From the NCBI RefSeq assembly GCF_900100965.1, contig NZ_FMUJ01000002.1:989869-1053868 (forward strand): 64,000 bases of DNA, in the 5' to 3' direction. Every line of letters starts with the position of its first letter. Position 1 is the first letter of the stretch. Source of the stretch: Variovorax sp. EL159. GTDB lineage: Bacteria; Pseudomonadota; Gammaproteobacteria; Burkholderiales; Burkholderiaceae_C. The notes under the pieces are model-generated. The model was not told where the DNA came from and ran no database searches. It worked only from the letters and a program-made list of their open reading frames with translations. A program made the position numbers and the translations under genes. This document shows positions 34,129 to 42,803 of the stretch, in pieces.

Positions 34129-34709
34129 TTGAGTTGGACCTTGATCCCGTTGTCTGTCACGGTGATGTCGCCGATCTCGTAGGTCTTGCGGCCGACCGTG
34201 AGTTCATCGGCCGTGAAGCTGCGCAGCACCTGGCCTTGCAGCAGCTCTTGCGCGACCACGCCGCCGACCTTCTGCAGCCGCTGCGCATCGCGGCCTTCCA
34301 CGCCCTGCAGCTCGAGCTTTTCCGCCTTGGGCTGGTCGAGCCGCAGCGCGCGGGTGGCGGCGTCGTACCTGAGCGCGCTGCTGACCGACACGATCCCCTG
34401 CACCGGCGATGCCGCCAGCAGGGGGCTCGCAATGGTCAGCGTGGCCGTGATGGCCGCGCGGTTGGCCTGCGCATCGAGGGCCAGCTGCGGATCGCGCAGC
34501 CCGACCATGAAGATCTCGGCATAGCGCTCGGCCACCGGAAAGCGCTTGGCGATCTGCGCCTGCAGCTCGTCGCGCGTCGCGGTGTATTCGCTGGTGAAAA
34601 AGTTGAAGCCGGCCAGCGCCGCGAACGGCGCCGGCAGGGCCACGGCGCCCAGCAGCGCACGCAGCAACCGACGGCGGGAGGTGGTGGGGGACGGGGTGCG
34701 GAGGTTCAT
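34125..34709 (-). CDS. DUF1439-family lipoprotein-like protein
   Basis: This 194-residue exported protein has an arginine-rich leader and hydrophobic segment (SRRRLLRALLGAVALPAPFAALAG). The mature chain FFTSEYTATRDELQAQIAKRFP and the ending SFTADELTVGRKTYEIGDITVTDNGIKVQLK match DUF1439 (YceB-like) proteins. They resemble lipid- or peptide-binding LEA/tubular folds of unknown role. The ATG at 34709 has a GAGG-type context; an in-frame ATG at 34736 is possible. It heads the three-gene overlapping unit. Confidence 0.82.
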   Translation of the reverse strand: MNLRTPSPTTSRRRLLRALLGAVALPAPFAALAGFNFFTSEYTATRDELQAQIAKRFPVAERYAEIFMVGLRDPQLALDAQANRAAITATLTIASPLLAASPVQGIVSVSSALRYDAATRALRLDQPKAEKLELQGVEGRDAQRLQKVGGVVAQELLQGQVLRSFTADELTVGRKTYEIGDITVTDNGIKVQLK

Positions 34710-34765
34710 ACCGTCCCGAGCTTGCCACAGCCGCAAAGGTTCCCGCCAGCCGCCCCGGCGTTGTT

Positions 34766-35740
34766 TCAGAGTGGCCGGCGACGGGCGTAGCGAACGACCG
34801 TCACGCCGGGCTTGGCCTGGCGCGTGGACGGCATCACCAGCACGCAGTCGTCATAAGGCGTAACGACGGGCTCGCCCTCGTTCCAGCCGATCACGGTGCC
34901 CGCGCGCTCGATCACTTCGAGGCCGGTGAAGGGCTGGGCAAAGCGGAAGTCTTCGCCGCGCGCCACGACCGGGCCGGTCACGTCCAGCGCCCATTGGCGG
35001 GGCGCGTCGGGTTGCAGCCAGCCGGGCAGTTGCTGCGCGATGGCGTCGTCGCCGAGCGTGCCGGCGGAGCGCAGGAAGCGCGCGCACTGGTCCTGCGCCA
35101 CGGTGCGACTGGCCGGGTCGCCGTGGAAGCCGCATTCGACCAGCAACGCCAGCGCATCGCTCTGCGCGTCGGCATCGGGTGCACCGAAGCGGCCGAAGTC
35201 GCGCATGCGCACGCCGTCCTTGTGGCCCGCGTCGATGACCACGTGCTCCGGGCTGCGCATCGCCTGCGCCAGCACCAGGTTGCGAGGCTGGATGCCGGTG
35301 AGCGTCAGCGGTGCCGAAGGCTCGTGCATCGAGTGCAGGTCGAGCAGCCAGTCGGCCTGCGTCACATACGGCTGCAGCGCGGCGGCACGGCGTCGCTCCC
35401 GTGTGCCGCCGGCCTCGATGCGATCGGGCAGCCACTGGCGGTTGAGGTCTTCGTCGACGAAGCGCGAGGCGTCGTGATCGGCCGCATCGAAGGTGTCGAA
35501 GGCCTCCAGGTTGCAGAACGCGAGCGTGAGCTTGCCGCGCTGCGGACGCACGCCCGCTTCGAGCAGGCCCTTGAGCGCCCAGGCGCCGCACACCTCGTTG
35601 CCGTGCACGAGTGCGCTGATCATCACGTGGCGGCCGGGCGCGTCGGCCTCGAAGTGCCAGACGCCTTCGACGCCGGTGTTGCCGGCGCGCCAGGCGGAAA
35701 GGTCGGGGGCGGGGAGTTCGAACAGCGTGGACAAGCTCAT
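34766..35740 (-). CDS. Succinylglutamate desuccinylase/aspartoacylase-family deacylase
   Basis: This 324-residue M14-like zinc hydrolase has the metal motif HGNE (H46, E49) in ISALVHGNEVCG, the third ligand H136 in LLDLHSMHE and a conserved DEDLNRQW segment (96-103). It would remove an acyl group from an amino acid or related amide. Its ATG overlaps the stop of the Bug-type binding protein by four bases, which ties it to an imported solute. It is not AstE itself by context, since no arginine-degradation genes are near. The substrate is unknown. Confidence 0.86.
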   Translation of the reverse strand: MSLSTLFELPAPDLSAWRAGNTGVEGVWHFEADAPGRHVMISALVHGNEVCGAWALKGLLEAGVRPQRGKLTLAFCNLEAFDTFDAADHDASRFVDEDLNRQWLPDRIEAGGTRERRRAAALQPYVTQADWLLDLHSMHEPSAPLTLTGIQPRNLVLAQAMRSPEHVVIDAGHKDGVRMRDFGRFGAPDADAQSDALALLVECGFHGDPASRTVAQDQCARFLRSAGTLGDDAIAQQLPGWLQPDAPRQWALDVTGPVVARGEDFRFAQPFTGLEVIERAGTVIGWNEGEPVVTPYDDCVLVMPSTRQAKPGVTVVRYARRRPL

Positions 35741-36717
35741 TCCTTGATGTTGGCGAATTTGACGATGGTCTTGTACTTGGCGGTCTCGGTGACCAGGAAC
35801 TTGTCGATGTCCACGTTCGACGTCGGGACGACCGAGCTGGTGGCCTCCATCTTCTTGCGGAAGTCGGGCGACTGCAGCGTTTCGTTCAAGGCCGTCTTCA
35901 GCCGGGCCAGCACAGGCTCCGGCAGCTTGGCCGGCCCCATCAGCGCGAACCAGACGCCGATGTCCAGCCCCTTGAGGTTCGGGTTCTCGCTCAACGCCGG
36001 CAGATCGGGCGTGATGGCCGAGCGCCTGGCCTCGGTAGTGCCCAGCGCCACCATCTTGCCGCTGCGGATGTAGGGCAGCGCGCTGGAAAGAACGAACACG
36101 CCGAAGTCGATGTTGCCGCCCAGCAGGTCGTTGGTGAGCGGTGCCACGCCGCGGTAAGGCACGTGCGTCATGAAGACGCCGCCCTGCTGCTTGAGCATTT
36201 CGCCGGCCAGGTGCAGCGAGGTGCCGACGCCGGAGCTGCCGTAGCTGTACTTGCCGGGGTTCTTCTTCAGCAGCGCGAGGAATTCGCCGCTGTTCTTCAC
36301 GCCCACGCTGGGCGCTGCCACCAGGACGAGCGGCTGCGAGGCGATCAGGCCGATGGGCGTGAAGTCCTTCGGCTCGTACTTCACGTTGCTGTTGACCAGC
36401 TTGTTGATGGCGATCTCGTTGCTGGCACCGGCGAGCAGCGTGTAGCCGTCGGGTGCGGCATTGGCGACCTTCTGTGCGCCGATGGCACCGCCGGCGCCGC
36501 CCACGTTGTCGATGATCACCGGCACGCCCAGGCGGTGCGACAGCTCGACGCCGAGCGCGCGGCCGGTCAGGTCGGTCGAGCCGCCCGGCGGGTAGGCCAC
36601 CACCAGCGTGATGGGCTTGTTCGGGTAGGTCTCGGCGCCGGCCGGGCCGGACGCTGCCCAGGCAAGGCCGCACAGGGCGACGGCAAGACAGGAGGAAAAA
36701 GGGCGGGGAAGACGCAT
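35737..36717 (-). CDS. Bug-family tripartite tricarboxylate transporter substrate-binding protein
   Basis: This 326-residue periplasmic binding protein has a signal peptide at about 1-28 and the mature start TYPNKPITLVVAYPPGGSTDLTGRAL. Further family motifs are VIIDNVGGAGGAIGAQKVANAAPDGYTLL and MTHVPYRGVAPLTNDLLGGNIDFG. Such proteins capture carboxylates or amides. The TctA/TctB membrane genes are absent, as is common for Bug proteins. It is co-transcribed with the deacylase, and a LysR gene lies 113 bp upstream on the same strand. Together they may import and hydrolyse an acylated amino acid. Confidence 0.9.
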   Translation of the reverse strand: MRLPRPFSSCLAVALCGLAWAASGPAGAETYPNKPITLVVAYPPGGSTDLTGRALGVELSHRLGVPVIIDNVGGAGGAIGAQKVANAAPDGYTLLAGASNEIAINKLVNSNVKYEPKDFTPIGLIASQPLVLVAAPSVGVKNSGEFLALLKKNPGKYSYGSSGVGTSLHLAGEMLKQQGGVFMTHVPYRGVAPLTNDLLGGNIDFGVFVLSSALPYIRSGKMVALGTTEARRSAITPDLPALSENPNLKGLDIGVWFALMGPAKLPEPVLARLKTALNETLQSPDFRKKMEATSSVVPTSNVDIDKFLVTETAKYKTIVKFANIKE

Positions 36718-36830
36718 CGTTGCCTCGGAGTTGTAGTAATCCCGGGGATTTTGCGGAGCCGGCCCTGCCTGCGCGGTGCCATGCTGGCACGAAGCCGTGC
36801 CGATTGGGTTGAAAGGGGGTCGATGCGGGG

Positions 36831-37724
36831 TCAGCGTGGGGTCATGGCCCGCCACACGTCTTCGGCCAACGGGCCCAGGCGGCGCTTCGGCCGGTACAGC
36901 CGGACTTCGAAACGCGCTTCCATCCGCCGCCCGCCGGCCTGCACCAGCCGGCCCGACTTGCAATCGCCTTGCACCATCGACCACGGCAGCCACGCCACGC
37001 CCAGCCCCCTGAGCACGTATTCATAGAGCGCATCGGCCGAATCGCATTCGATGCGGCGCTTCAGGCGCGGCGCCTGCGGGTTGTTGGCGAGCAGGTCTTC
37101 GACCATGCGCCCCATGGCGAGCGTGCGAACGTACGACAGGAACGGCACTTCGCCGGCACCGTCGAAGCTGTGCACCGCGCGGCCCTGCGCGTCGGCGAGC
37201 GACACCGGCACCAGCTTGTCGGAGGCCACCGTCACATGGGCGAACTGACGCCCGTCGAGCCGGAAGGTGAGCGCGGCGTGGTGAAAGATGAGCGAGAAGT
37301 CGACCTCGTTGTGTTCGAGCATCCGCACGGTTTCGGCCAGCGCGCCCGTCAGCACGCGCACCTCGCCCTGGCCCAGCACGGGCTGCAGCCGCACCAGCCA
37401 GTCGGCCATCACCGTGCGCGCCAGCGTGCGGCCCGTGACCACCGTGACCGTGCGGGCCTGTCGGCCGGCCACGTTGTGCACTTCCTCGCGAGAGCCTTCG
37501 AGGCTGCGCACCATCTGGCTGGCGTTGTCCAGGAAGCTCTCGCCCGCGGCCGTCAGCACGACGGGCGAACTACCGCGCTCGATCAGCGTCGTGCCGGCCC
37601 ACGATTCGAGCGCGCGGATGCGCCGCCCGAAGGCCGGATGCGTGACGTGCCGAAGCTCGGCCGCGCGCGTGAAGCTGCGCGTCTGCGCCAGCGCGATGAA
37701 GTCTTCCATCCACTTGAATTGCAT
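36831..37724 (-). CDS. LysR-family transcriptional regulator
   Basis: This 297-residue regulator has an N-terminal winged helix (about 1-60, SFTRAAELRHVTHPAFGRRIRALESWAG). The effector domain starts near 90 (TVTVVTGRTLARTVMADWL). H28 and P29 in VTHPAFG take the place of the common QSAVS recognition sequence, a variant seen in a subset of LysR proteins. The ATG at 37724 gives the expected start MQFKWMEDFIALAQ. It may regulate the downstream Bug/deacylase pair or the upstream carboxypeptidase. Confidence 0.9.
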   Translation of the reverse strand: MQFKWMEDFIALAQTRSFTRAAELRHVTHPAFGRRIRALESWAGTTLIERGSSPVVLTAAGESFLDNASQMVRSLEGSREEVHNVAGRQARTVTVVTGRTLARTVMADWLVRLQPVLGQGEVRVLTGALAETVRMLEHNEVDFSLIFHHAALTFRLDGRQFAHVTVASDKLVPVSLADAQGRAVHSFDGAGEVPFLSYVRTLAMGRMVEDLLANNPQAPRLKRRIECDSADALYEYVLRGLGVAWLPWSMVQGDCKSGRLVQAGGRRMEARFEVRLYRPKRRLGPLAEDVWRAMTPR

Positions 37725-37759
37725 GGTGTGTGGCGCGGCTCGCGGGTTGCGTGGGTGCG

Positions 37760-39463
37760 CTAGTTCAGGCCCGCCACCGGGTAGCGCCGCCATTCGGGTT
37801 CCGCGTGGCGCTGGCCGTGCGCAAAGATGTAGCCCAGCACCGCTTGCGGGTCGGAGAGCTTGTCGGGGTTGTCCTGCTTCCATTGCTCGAAGCCGGCCTT
37901 CAGCAGGGGCTCGTCTTCCAGCATCTGGTGGGCGGTGTCCTCGAAGACGTAATCCGAGAAGCCCGCCTTCTTCTCCAGCACGCTGTTGAAGAAACCCCAG
38001 CGAAAGAAGCTGTCGTGGGCTTCGGGCTCCAGCGTCTCGACGACATAGCGGGCCTTGGGTTGGTCCAGGGACACACGCACGTCGCCGGCACGGGCGTGCA
38101 CGGTCTCGGCTCGGGTCACGAGCACGACTTCGTCATGGAACATGTGTCCTTCATACGGGCCCGCCCGCGAGACCACGCTCTGGATGCGGTAGACCCTCGC
38201 GGAATGGAAAACCTGGTCTTGCGTCAGCCGCTCCAGCGTCACGCCGTTCCATTGCAGGCGCTCGATCACTTCGCGCCAGGCCTGCGGAATGAGGTAGGCC
38301 TTGGGGGCCGTGGCCGAGGCGTCTTCGAGGTAGCGGTCGAAGTAGGGAATGTCTTTTTCCCACGGCTGGTTGCGGTCATAAGACAGGCGCTGGTAGGTGC
38401 CGAGGCTGCTGGGCGTGCGCACCGCCCGGTACCCCTTGAAGCGCAGGCTGGCCGGCCGGCCGAGGTCCGACTTCCACAGCAGGGGCCAGTGCACTTGCCG
38501 TGCGGCGCCGGCCTTGGCCTCGCGCCGCAACTCTTGAATCTGCGCCGCACGCGCCACGGTGAAATCGAGCACCACCTCGACCAGCGTGCGCATGGACGCC
38601 ACGCGATCGGCGTAGGGTTTGAGCATGTGGGTCTCGGGCATGAAGCCGATGGTGTGGTGCAGCGCCGCGTAGCCGGTGGAAAAGCGCGGCAGGTCGAGAA
38701 AGTCGGCGATGCCGTCGTCCGGCGTTTCGGCCACGCAGTTCACGTAGGGGCTGGTGGGCCATCCGCGCTGGTCCATGCCGCCGTAGATCGCCGGCAGCAT
38801 GCGCTCGCGCAGGAACTGGCCGAGCCCCGCGCCCAGCTTGTCGGGCTGGGTCGGAATCAGCGTCATCGTGCAGGCGTAGTCGGCGCCGTTGGAGGTGTGC
38901 GTGTCGACCATCACGTCCGGGTCCCACGCGGTGAAGAAGCGGTTGAACACCTGCGCGGCGAGGCTGTCGCACTTGATGAAGTCGCGATTCAGGTCCAGGT
39001 GCCGTCCGTTGCCGCGAAAGCCGAAAGACTCCGGCCCCTGCTGGTTCGGGCGGGAGGTCGTCTGGCGATTGAGGCAGCCGTCCACGTTGTAGACCGGAAT
39101 GAACAGGAAGACCGTGTTGCCCAGCGCGGCCAGCCGATCTGGCTGCGTGCAGAAATCGCGCACCAGCGCCATGCAGGCGTCGATCCCTTCGGGCTCGCCG
39201 GGGTGGATGCCGTTGTTGTTGAAGAACACGGGCCGGCGCTGGCGCTGCAGCGCCTCGCGGTCGAATTCCCCGTCGGCCGTCACCACACCGGCATGGATCG
39301 GAATGCCGTTGTCCGACACGCCGATCTGCGCCCAGCGCAGCACCGTCGGAAAGTGCCCGGCCAGCCGTTCGTAGAAGGCGATGCACTCGGCCCAGGTGGC
39401 GGTCTGGTCGTGGTTGCCGCTTTCGTACGGCGTGGGGTAGGCGTTGTCTTGCGTGGCGGTCAT
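37760..39463 (-). CDS. M14-family zinc metallocarboxypeptidase
   Basis: This 567-residue peptidase of the carboxypeptidase A family has zinc ligands H87 and E90 (NNNGIHPGEPEG) and H189 (VMVDTHTSNGAD), plus LDLNRDF at 156-162 with the arginine expected to hold the substrate carboxylate. A long C-terminal half of about 350 residues follows the catalytic core; it contains TGYAALHHTIGFMPETHMLK. There is no signal peptide, so a cytoplasmic role is likely. The gene lies between the LysR and GNAT genes on the same strand. The substrate is unknown. Confidence 0.88.
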   Translation of the reverse strand: MTATQDNAYPTPYESGNHDQTATWAECIAFYERLAGHFPTVLRWAQIGVSDNGIPIHAGVVTADGEFDREALQRQRRPVFFNNNGIHPGEPEGIDACMALVRDFCTQPDRLAALGNTVFLFIPVYNVDGCLNRQTTSRPNQQGPESFGFRGNGRHLDLNRDFIKCDSLAAQVFNRFFTAWDPDVMVDTHTSNGADYACTMTLIPTQPDKLGAGLGQFLRERMLPAIYGGMDQRGWPTSPYVNCVAETPDDGIADFLDLPRFSTGYAALHHTIGFMPETHMLKPYADRVASMRTLVEVVLDFTVARAAQIQELRREAKAGAARQVHWPLLWKSDLGRPASLRFKGYRAVRTPSSLGTYQRLSYDRNQPWEKDIPYFDRYLEDASATAPKAYLIPQAWREVIERLQWNGVTLERLTQDQVFHSARVYRIQSVVSRAGPYEGHMFHDEVVLVTRAETVHARAGDVRVSLDQPKARYVVETLEPEAHDSFFRWGFFNSVLEKKAGFSDYVFEDTAHQMLEDEPLLKAGFEQWKQDNPDKLSDPQAVLGYIFAHGQRHAEPEWRRYPVAGLN

Positions 39464-39483
39464 GGACGAGTTCTCCGTTTCGG

Positions 39484-39975
39484 TTACTGGCGTTCCAGCG
39501 GAAGTTCGTAGCGTGCAAAGGAGGTGGCCCCTTTGCGGATCTCGCTGTGCAGCGAGAAGCCGAAGCGCTCGTAGAGCGAGCGCAGGGGCGCGCGGTCCGC
39601 CACGCAGTCGAGCCGCAGATGCTTGAGGCCTAGGCTCGAGGCACGTTCACGCGCGAAATTCAGCAGCGCCGTCGACACGCCGTGCCCCGCCCAGCGCCGG
39701 CCCACCGCCAGCTTGTGGACGAAGGCCGAACTGCCGCTCTCGATCTCGGGCCAGAAGTGCGGGTCTTCCAGGTCGAAGCGCATCACGCCCGCCACCTCGC
39801 CGTTTTCCCGGGCGATGAAGTAGCGCCCGGCATCGGTGTCGCGCTGCACGCGTTCCAGGCTGATGTCGGCAGCCGCCCACAGCGGCCGGCCTTCGTTGGC
39901 CAGCCATTGGGCGGCTTCGTTCAGAACCGCCGCAACGGTAGCTGCTTCAGTGGGGTGGGCTTGTTCGATCTGCAT
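39484..39975 (-). CDS. GNAT-family N-acetyltransferase
   Basis: This 163-residue acetyltransferase has the acetyl-CoA region AFVHKLAVGRRWAGHGVSTALLNFARERA (motif A) and the C-terminal LRSLYERFGFSLHSE, where the Tyr and Phe are the usual motif B residues. The ATG at 39975 starts MQIEQAHPTEAATVAAV; an in-frame start at 40005 is possible. The acceptor amine is not predictable. It is 20 bp upstream of the M14 gene and may be co-transcribed. Confidence 0.85.
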   Translation of the reverse strand: MQIEQAHPTEAATVAAVLNEAAQWLANEGRPLWAAADISLERVQRDTDAGRYFIARENGEVAGVMRFDLEDPHFWPEIESGSSAFVHKLAVGRRWAGHGVSTALLNFARERASSLGLKHLRLDCVADRAPLRSLYERFGFSLHSEIRKGATSFARYELPLERQ

Positions 39976-40014
39976 GGGGCGCAAGCATAAGCATGCGCCG
40001 TGCATCGGTTGGCT

Positions 40015-40506
40015 CTAGGCGTGGCGGACCACATGGAACCCTTCGTCTTCCGATGGCGCGGCAAAGTGGCTCGTGATCAGGTCGAACTGCGCATCGCTCG
40101 TCTCGAACGGGTGCTCTCCGCTCGCATTGCGTGCCCGCAGCCGCTGCTTGCAGACCGCGTCGGGCACGTCCAGAAAGTGAAGCTGGTGCGCCGCGCCAGC
40201 CGCCTCGAAGATGCCGCGTGCCCACGCCCGGTTGCTCACCGTGTTGGCCGGAAAGTCGAGCACCACCGAAACGCCGGCGGCCAGCAGTGCCGAGACATGG
40301 CTCGCCATCGCCTGCTTCAGTCGTCCCGAGGCACGCACGTAGTCGGGCAGCTCGCGGATCTCGCCCGGGTACAGCGCATCGAGCCAGGCGTCTTCGCTGA
40401 TGAGCACCGTGGCGGGCTCCAGTGCAAGGCGCCGGGTGAGCGTCGATTTGCCGGCGCCGATCTTGCCGCAGACCATGTGAAGCGTGGCGGGCGTCGATGG
40501 GTTCAA
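40015..40506 (-). CDS. P-loop AAA/zeta-like kinase-fold protein
   Basis: This 163-residue nucleotide-binding protein starts with a P-loop, MVCGKIGAGKST (14-22), followed by ISEDAWLDALYPGEI, the DxD-like region, VVLDFPANTVSNRAW (the lid-side acidic strand) and LHFLDVPDAVCKQRLRARNA. This architecture is shared with zeta-toxin and small-molecule kinases (PF13671 type). No antitoxin is adjacent. The TTG at 40506 is chosen because AGGAGA precedes it by the proper spacing. Its phosphate acceptor is unknown. Confidence 0.82.
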   Translation of the reverse strand: MNPSTPATLHMVCGKIGAGKSTLTRRLALEPATVLISEDAWLDALYPGEIRELPDYVRASGRLKQAMASHVSALLAAGVSVVLDFPANTVSNRAWARGIFEAAGAAHQLHFLDVPDAVCKQRLRARNASGEHPFETSDAQFDLITSHFAAPSEDEGFHVVRHA

Positions 40507-40545
40507 TTCGTTTCTCCTGTGACTTTGGAACAAGACCCCAGGAGA

Positions 40546-40571
40546 CAAAAAACCCGCCTCGTGGGGCGGGT
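40546..40571 (-). terminator. Strong intrinsic terminator ending the RNA candidate / amino acid ABC transcript
   Basis: On the minus strand ACCCGCC, a six-base loop and GGCGGGT are followed by a run of T residues. The stem occupies 40552-40558 and 40565-40571. This is the clearest rho-independent terminator in the window. It lies about 120 nt past the stop codon of the amino acid ABC ATPase gene. Confidence 0.88.
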
Positions 40572-40661
40572 CGTATGGCGTGAACTTCTTCTTCGGATCG
40601 CGCGCTAACCCACCATCTTTGCGATGGTGCGAATAATCGACGCGATCCGGAGGCAGGCCAT
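40546..40661 (-). ncRNA. Candidate structured small RNA (possibly 3'-UTR derived)
   Basis: Between the ABC ATPase stop and the strong terminator, the minus strand can fold into nested helices. A 9-bp outer stem pairs CGGATCGCG (complement of 40641-40649) with CGCGATCCG (complement of 40594-40602). A 7-bp inner stem CACCATC/GATGGTG (40611-40617 with 40623-40629) has a five-base loop. A purine-rich GAAGAAGAAG single strand then precedes the terminator. An 18-codon open frame with ATG at 40661 overlaps the structure (MACLRIASIIRTIAKMVG), so a leader or small peptide is an alternative. No known RNA family was recognised. Confidence 0.5.
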
Positions 40662-40689
40662 GGGCCGAGGATAGCCGAGGCCGAAGCCT

Positions 40690-41469
40690 TCAGTCATGCA
40701 GCGACGACAAAAACTGCTTCAGCTCCGCCGTCTGCGGGTTGCCGAACAGCTCTGCCGGCGGCCCCATTTCATGCACGCGGCCCTGGTGCATGAAGATCAC
40801 GCGGTCGCTGACCTTGCGCGCAAAGCTCATCTCGTGCGTGACCATCAGCAGCGTCATGCCTTCGTCGGCCAGCGACTCCACCACGCGCAGCACTTCGCCC
40901 ACCAACTCGGGGTCGAGCGCCGAGGTGATCTCGTCGCACAGCAGCACCGCGGGCTCCATCGCCAGCGCGCGCGCAATGGCCACGCGCTGCTGCTGGCCGC
41001 CCGACAGTTGCTCGGGCATGGCGTCGAACTTTTCCGCCAGCCCCACGCGCTGGAGCAGCTTGCGCGCCTGCGAGGCGGCTTCCATCGACGAGCGCTTCTT
41101 CACCAGCGTGGGCGCCAGCATCACGTTCTTGCCGACCGTGAGGTGCGGGAACAGGTTGAAGCTCTGAAAGATCATGCCCACGCGCTGGCGCAACGCGCGC
41201 ATGGCCATGGCGCTTTCGTGCAGCAACGGCTTGCCGTCGACGGTGAGCGAGCCTTGCTGGAACACCTCCAGCCCGTTGATGCAACGCAGCAGCGTGCTCT
41301 TGCCCGAGCCGCTCTTGCCGATGATGGCGATGACCTCGCCGCGCTTCACGTCCAGGTCGATGCCCTTGAGCACTTCGTTGGTGCCGTAGGACTTGCGCAG
41401 CGCGGTGATGCGCACGATGGGCGCGGCGAAGGTGGCGGGTTCCGGTTGTTTTTCAAGCACGGCGGCCAT
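40690..41469 (-). CDS. Polar amino acid ABC transporter ATP-binding protein
   Basis: This 259-residue ATPase of the GlnQ/HisP group has Walker A GKSGSGKST at 51-59, the Q-loop at IFQSFNLFPHLTV, signature LSGGQQQRVAIARAL, Walker B VLLCDEITSALDPEL and the switch histidine in LMVTHEMSFA. It energises import by the two adjacent permeases. Its start overlaps the permease gene by 17 bp. It closes the operon on the minus strand; the RNA candidate and a strong terminator follow. Confidence 0.93.
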   Translation of the reverse strand: MAAVLEKQPEPATFAAPIVRITALRKSYGTNEVLKGIDLDVKRGEVIAIIGKSGSGKSTLLRCINGLEVFQQGSLTVDGKPLLHESAMAMRALRQRVGMIFQSFNLFPHLTVGKNVMLAPTLVKKRSSMEAASQARKLLQRVGLAEKFDAMPEQLSGGQQQRVAIARALAMEPAVLLCDEITSALDPELVGEVLRVVESLADEGMTLLMVTHEMSFARKVSDRVIFMHQGRVHEMGPPAELFGNPQTAELKQFLSSLHD

Positions 41470-42106
41470 GGGTCTTCCTCTCGAGGTTCTTGGCGTACAG
41501 GCTCACGGGGAAGCACAGCACGAAGTAAAGCAGGGCCACGCAACTGAACACCACGAAGGGCTTGAAGGTGGCGTTTGAAATCATGCTGCCGGCCTTGGTG
41601 AGTTCGACGAAACCGATCACCGAAGCCAGCGCGGTGCCCTTGATGACCTGCACCAGAAAGCCGACCGTGGGCGCGATCGCGATCTTCACGGCCTGCGGCA
41701 GGATCACATGGCGCATCTGCTCGCCGAAGCTCAGGGCCAGGCTGCCCGAGGCTTCCCACTGGCCCTTCGGAATCGAGGCGACGCAGCCGCGCCAGATCTC
41801 GGTGAGAAAGGCGCTGGTGTAGAGCGTGAGCGCGACGCTGGCCGCCGTCCACGCCGACACGTCGATGCCGAACAGCGCAATGCCGAAGTAGGCAAGAAAG
41901 AGTTGCATCAGCAGCGGCGTGCCCTGAAAGAGCTGCACGTACAGGCCCACGGCCTTGTCCGCGACCTTGCCGCCGCGCATGCGCAAGGTCAGCAACAGCG
42001 CCCCGACGATGCCACCGCCGACGAAGGCGATCAGCGAGAGCACGACAGTCCAGCGCAACGCCATCAGCAGGTTGCGCAGGATGTCCCAGAGAGAAAAATC
42101 GGTCAT
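41453..42106 (-). CDS. Amino acid ABC transporter permease
   Basis: This 217-residue permease of the HisM/GlnP type has about five helices. The family segments are GGGIVGALLLTLRM, LYVQLFQGTPLLMQLFLAYFG and the coupling loop WEASGSLALSFGEQMRHVILPQA, with EASGSLALS in place of the canonical EAAxxxG. It pairs with the upstream permease to form the channel. The ATG at 42106 lies 19 bp after that gene. Confidence 0.91.
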   Translation of the reverse strand: MTDFSLWDILRNLLMALRWTVVLSLIAFVGGGIVGALLLTLRMRGGKVADKAVGLYVQLFQGTPLLMQLFLAYFGIALFGIDVSAWTAASVALTLYTSAFLTEIWRGCVASIPKGQWEASGSLALSFGEQMRHVILPQAVKIAIAPTVGFLVQVIKGTALASVIGFVELTKAGSMISNATFKPFVVFSCVALLYFVLCFPVSLYAKNLERKTHGRRA

Positions 42107-42125
42107 GACGACGGGTTCCTCGCGT

Positions 42126-42788
42126 TCAGCGGCCGAAGAAGAACTTCGGCCCTGCCCAGTCGAGCAGCCGCCGCAGCGCCACCGACAGCGCCAGGTAGAT
42201 CAGCGTGGCGACGATGAAAGCCTCGAAGGCGCGGAAGTTGCGGCTCTGGATGAGGTTGGCCGCGTAGCTCAGCTCTTCGGTCGAGATCTGGCCGCACACC
42301 GCCGAACCCAGCATCACGATGACGATCTGGCTCACCATCGCGGGCCACACCTTCTTCAGTGCCGGTGGCAGCACCACGCGCAGGAACACCTGCGCCTTGC
42401 TGAGCGCCAGGCTCACGGCCGCCTCGATCTGCCCCTTGGGCGTGGCCTCGATGCCGGCGCGGATGATCTCGGTGGAGTAGGCGCCCAGGTTCATCACCAT
42501 CGCGATCACCGATGCCACTTCAGGCGAGAGCTTGACGCCCGCGGCCGGCAGCCCGAAGAAGATGAAGAACAGCTGCACGATGAAGGGCGTGTTGCGGATC
42601 AGCTCCACATACGTGCCCACGATGAGCCGCAGCCAGCGCGGGCCGCCCGAGCGCGCCCAGGCGCAGAAGGTGCCCACGGCCATGCCCAGCACCGTGCCCA
42701 CGGCCGTGAGGCCGATGGTCCACGCCACGCCGCGCAGCAGCAGCGGCCATTCGGCGAGCACCGCGCCAAAGTCAAACTCGATGTTCAT
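42126..42788 (-). CDS. Amino acid ABC transporter permease
   Basis: This 220-residue permease has a HisQ/HisM-type layout: an N-terminal helix with LLLRGVAWTIGLTAVGTVLGMAVG, the segment YVELIRNTPFIVQLFFIFFGLPA and the coupling loop IEAAVSLALSKAQVFLRVVLPPALK. It is the partner of the next permease. It follows the binding-protein gene by 15 bp. The ending DWAGPKFFFGR is short and polar. Confidence 0.91.
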   Translation of the reverse strand: MNIEFDFGAVLAEWPLLLRGVAWTIGLTAVGTVLGMAVGTFCAWARSGGPRWLRLIVGTYVELIRNTPFIVQLFFIFFGLPAAGVKLSPEVASVIAMVMNLGAYSTEIIRAGIEATPKGQIEAAVSLALSKAQVFLRVVLPPALKKVWPAMVSQIVIVMLGSAVCGQISTEELSYAANLIQSRNFRAFEAFIVATLIYLALSVALRRLLDWAGPKFFFGR

Positions 42789-42803
42789 GGCCGCGTGCTT
42801 CGA

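Noticed and set aside
34766-36790. A single 674-codon fusion of binding protein and deacylase
   Set aside because: The frame upstream of 35740 is a shadow of the Bug protein, which is encoded in another frame with its own signal peptide and stop.
40015-40506. Zeta-toxin of a toxin-antitoxin pair
   Set aside because: The fold is compatible, but no epsilon-like antitoxin is adjacent and the family includes many metabolic kinases.
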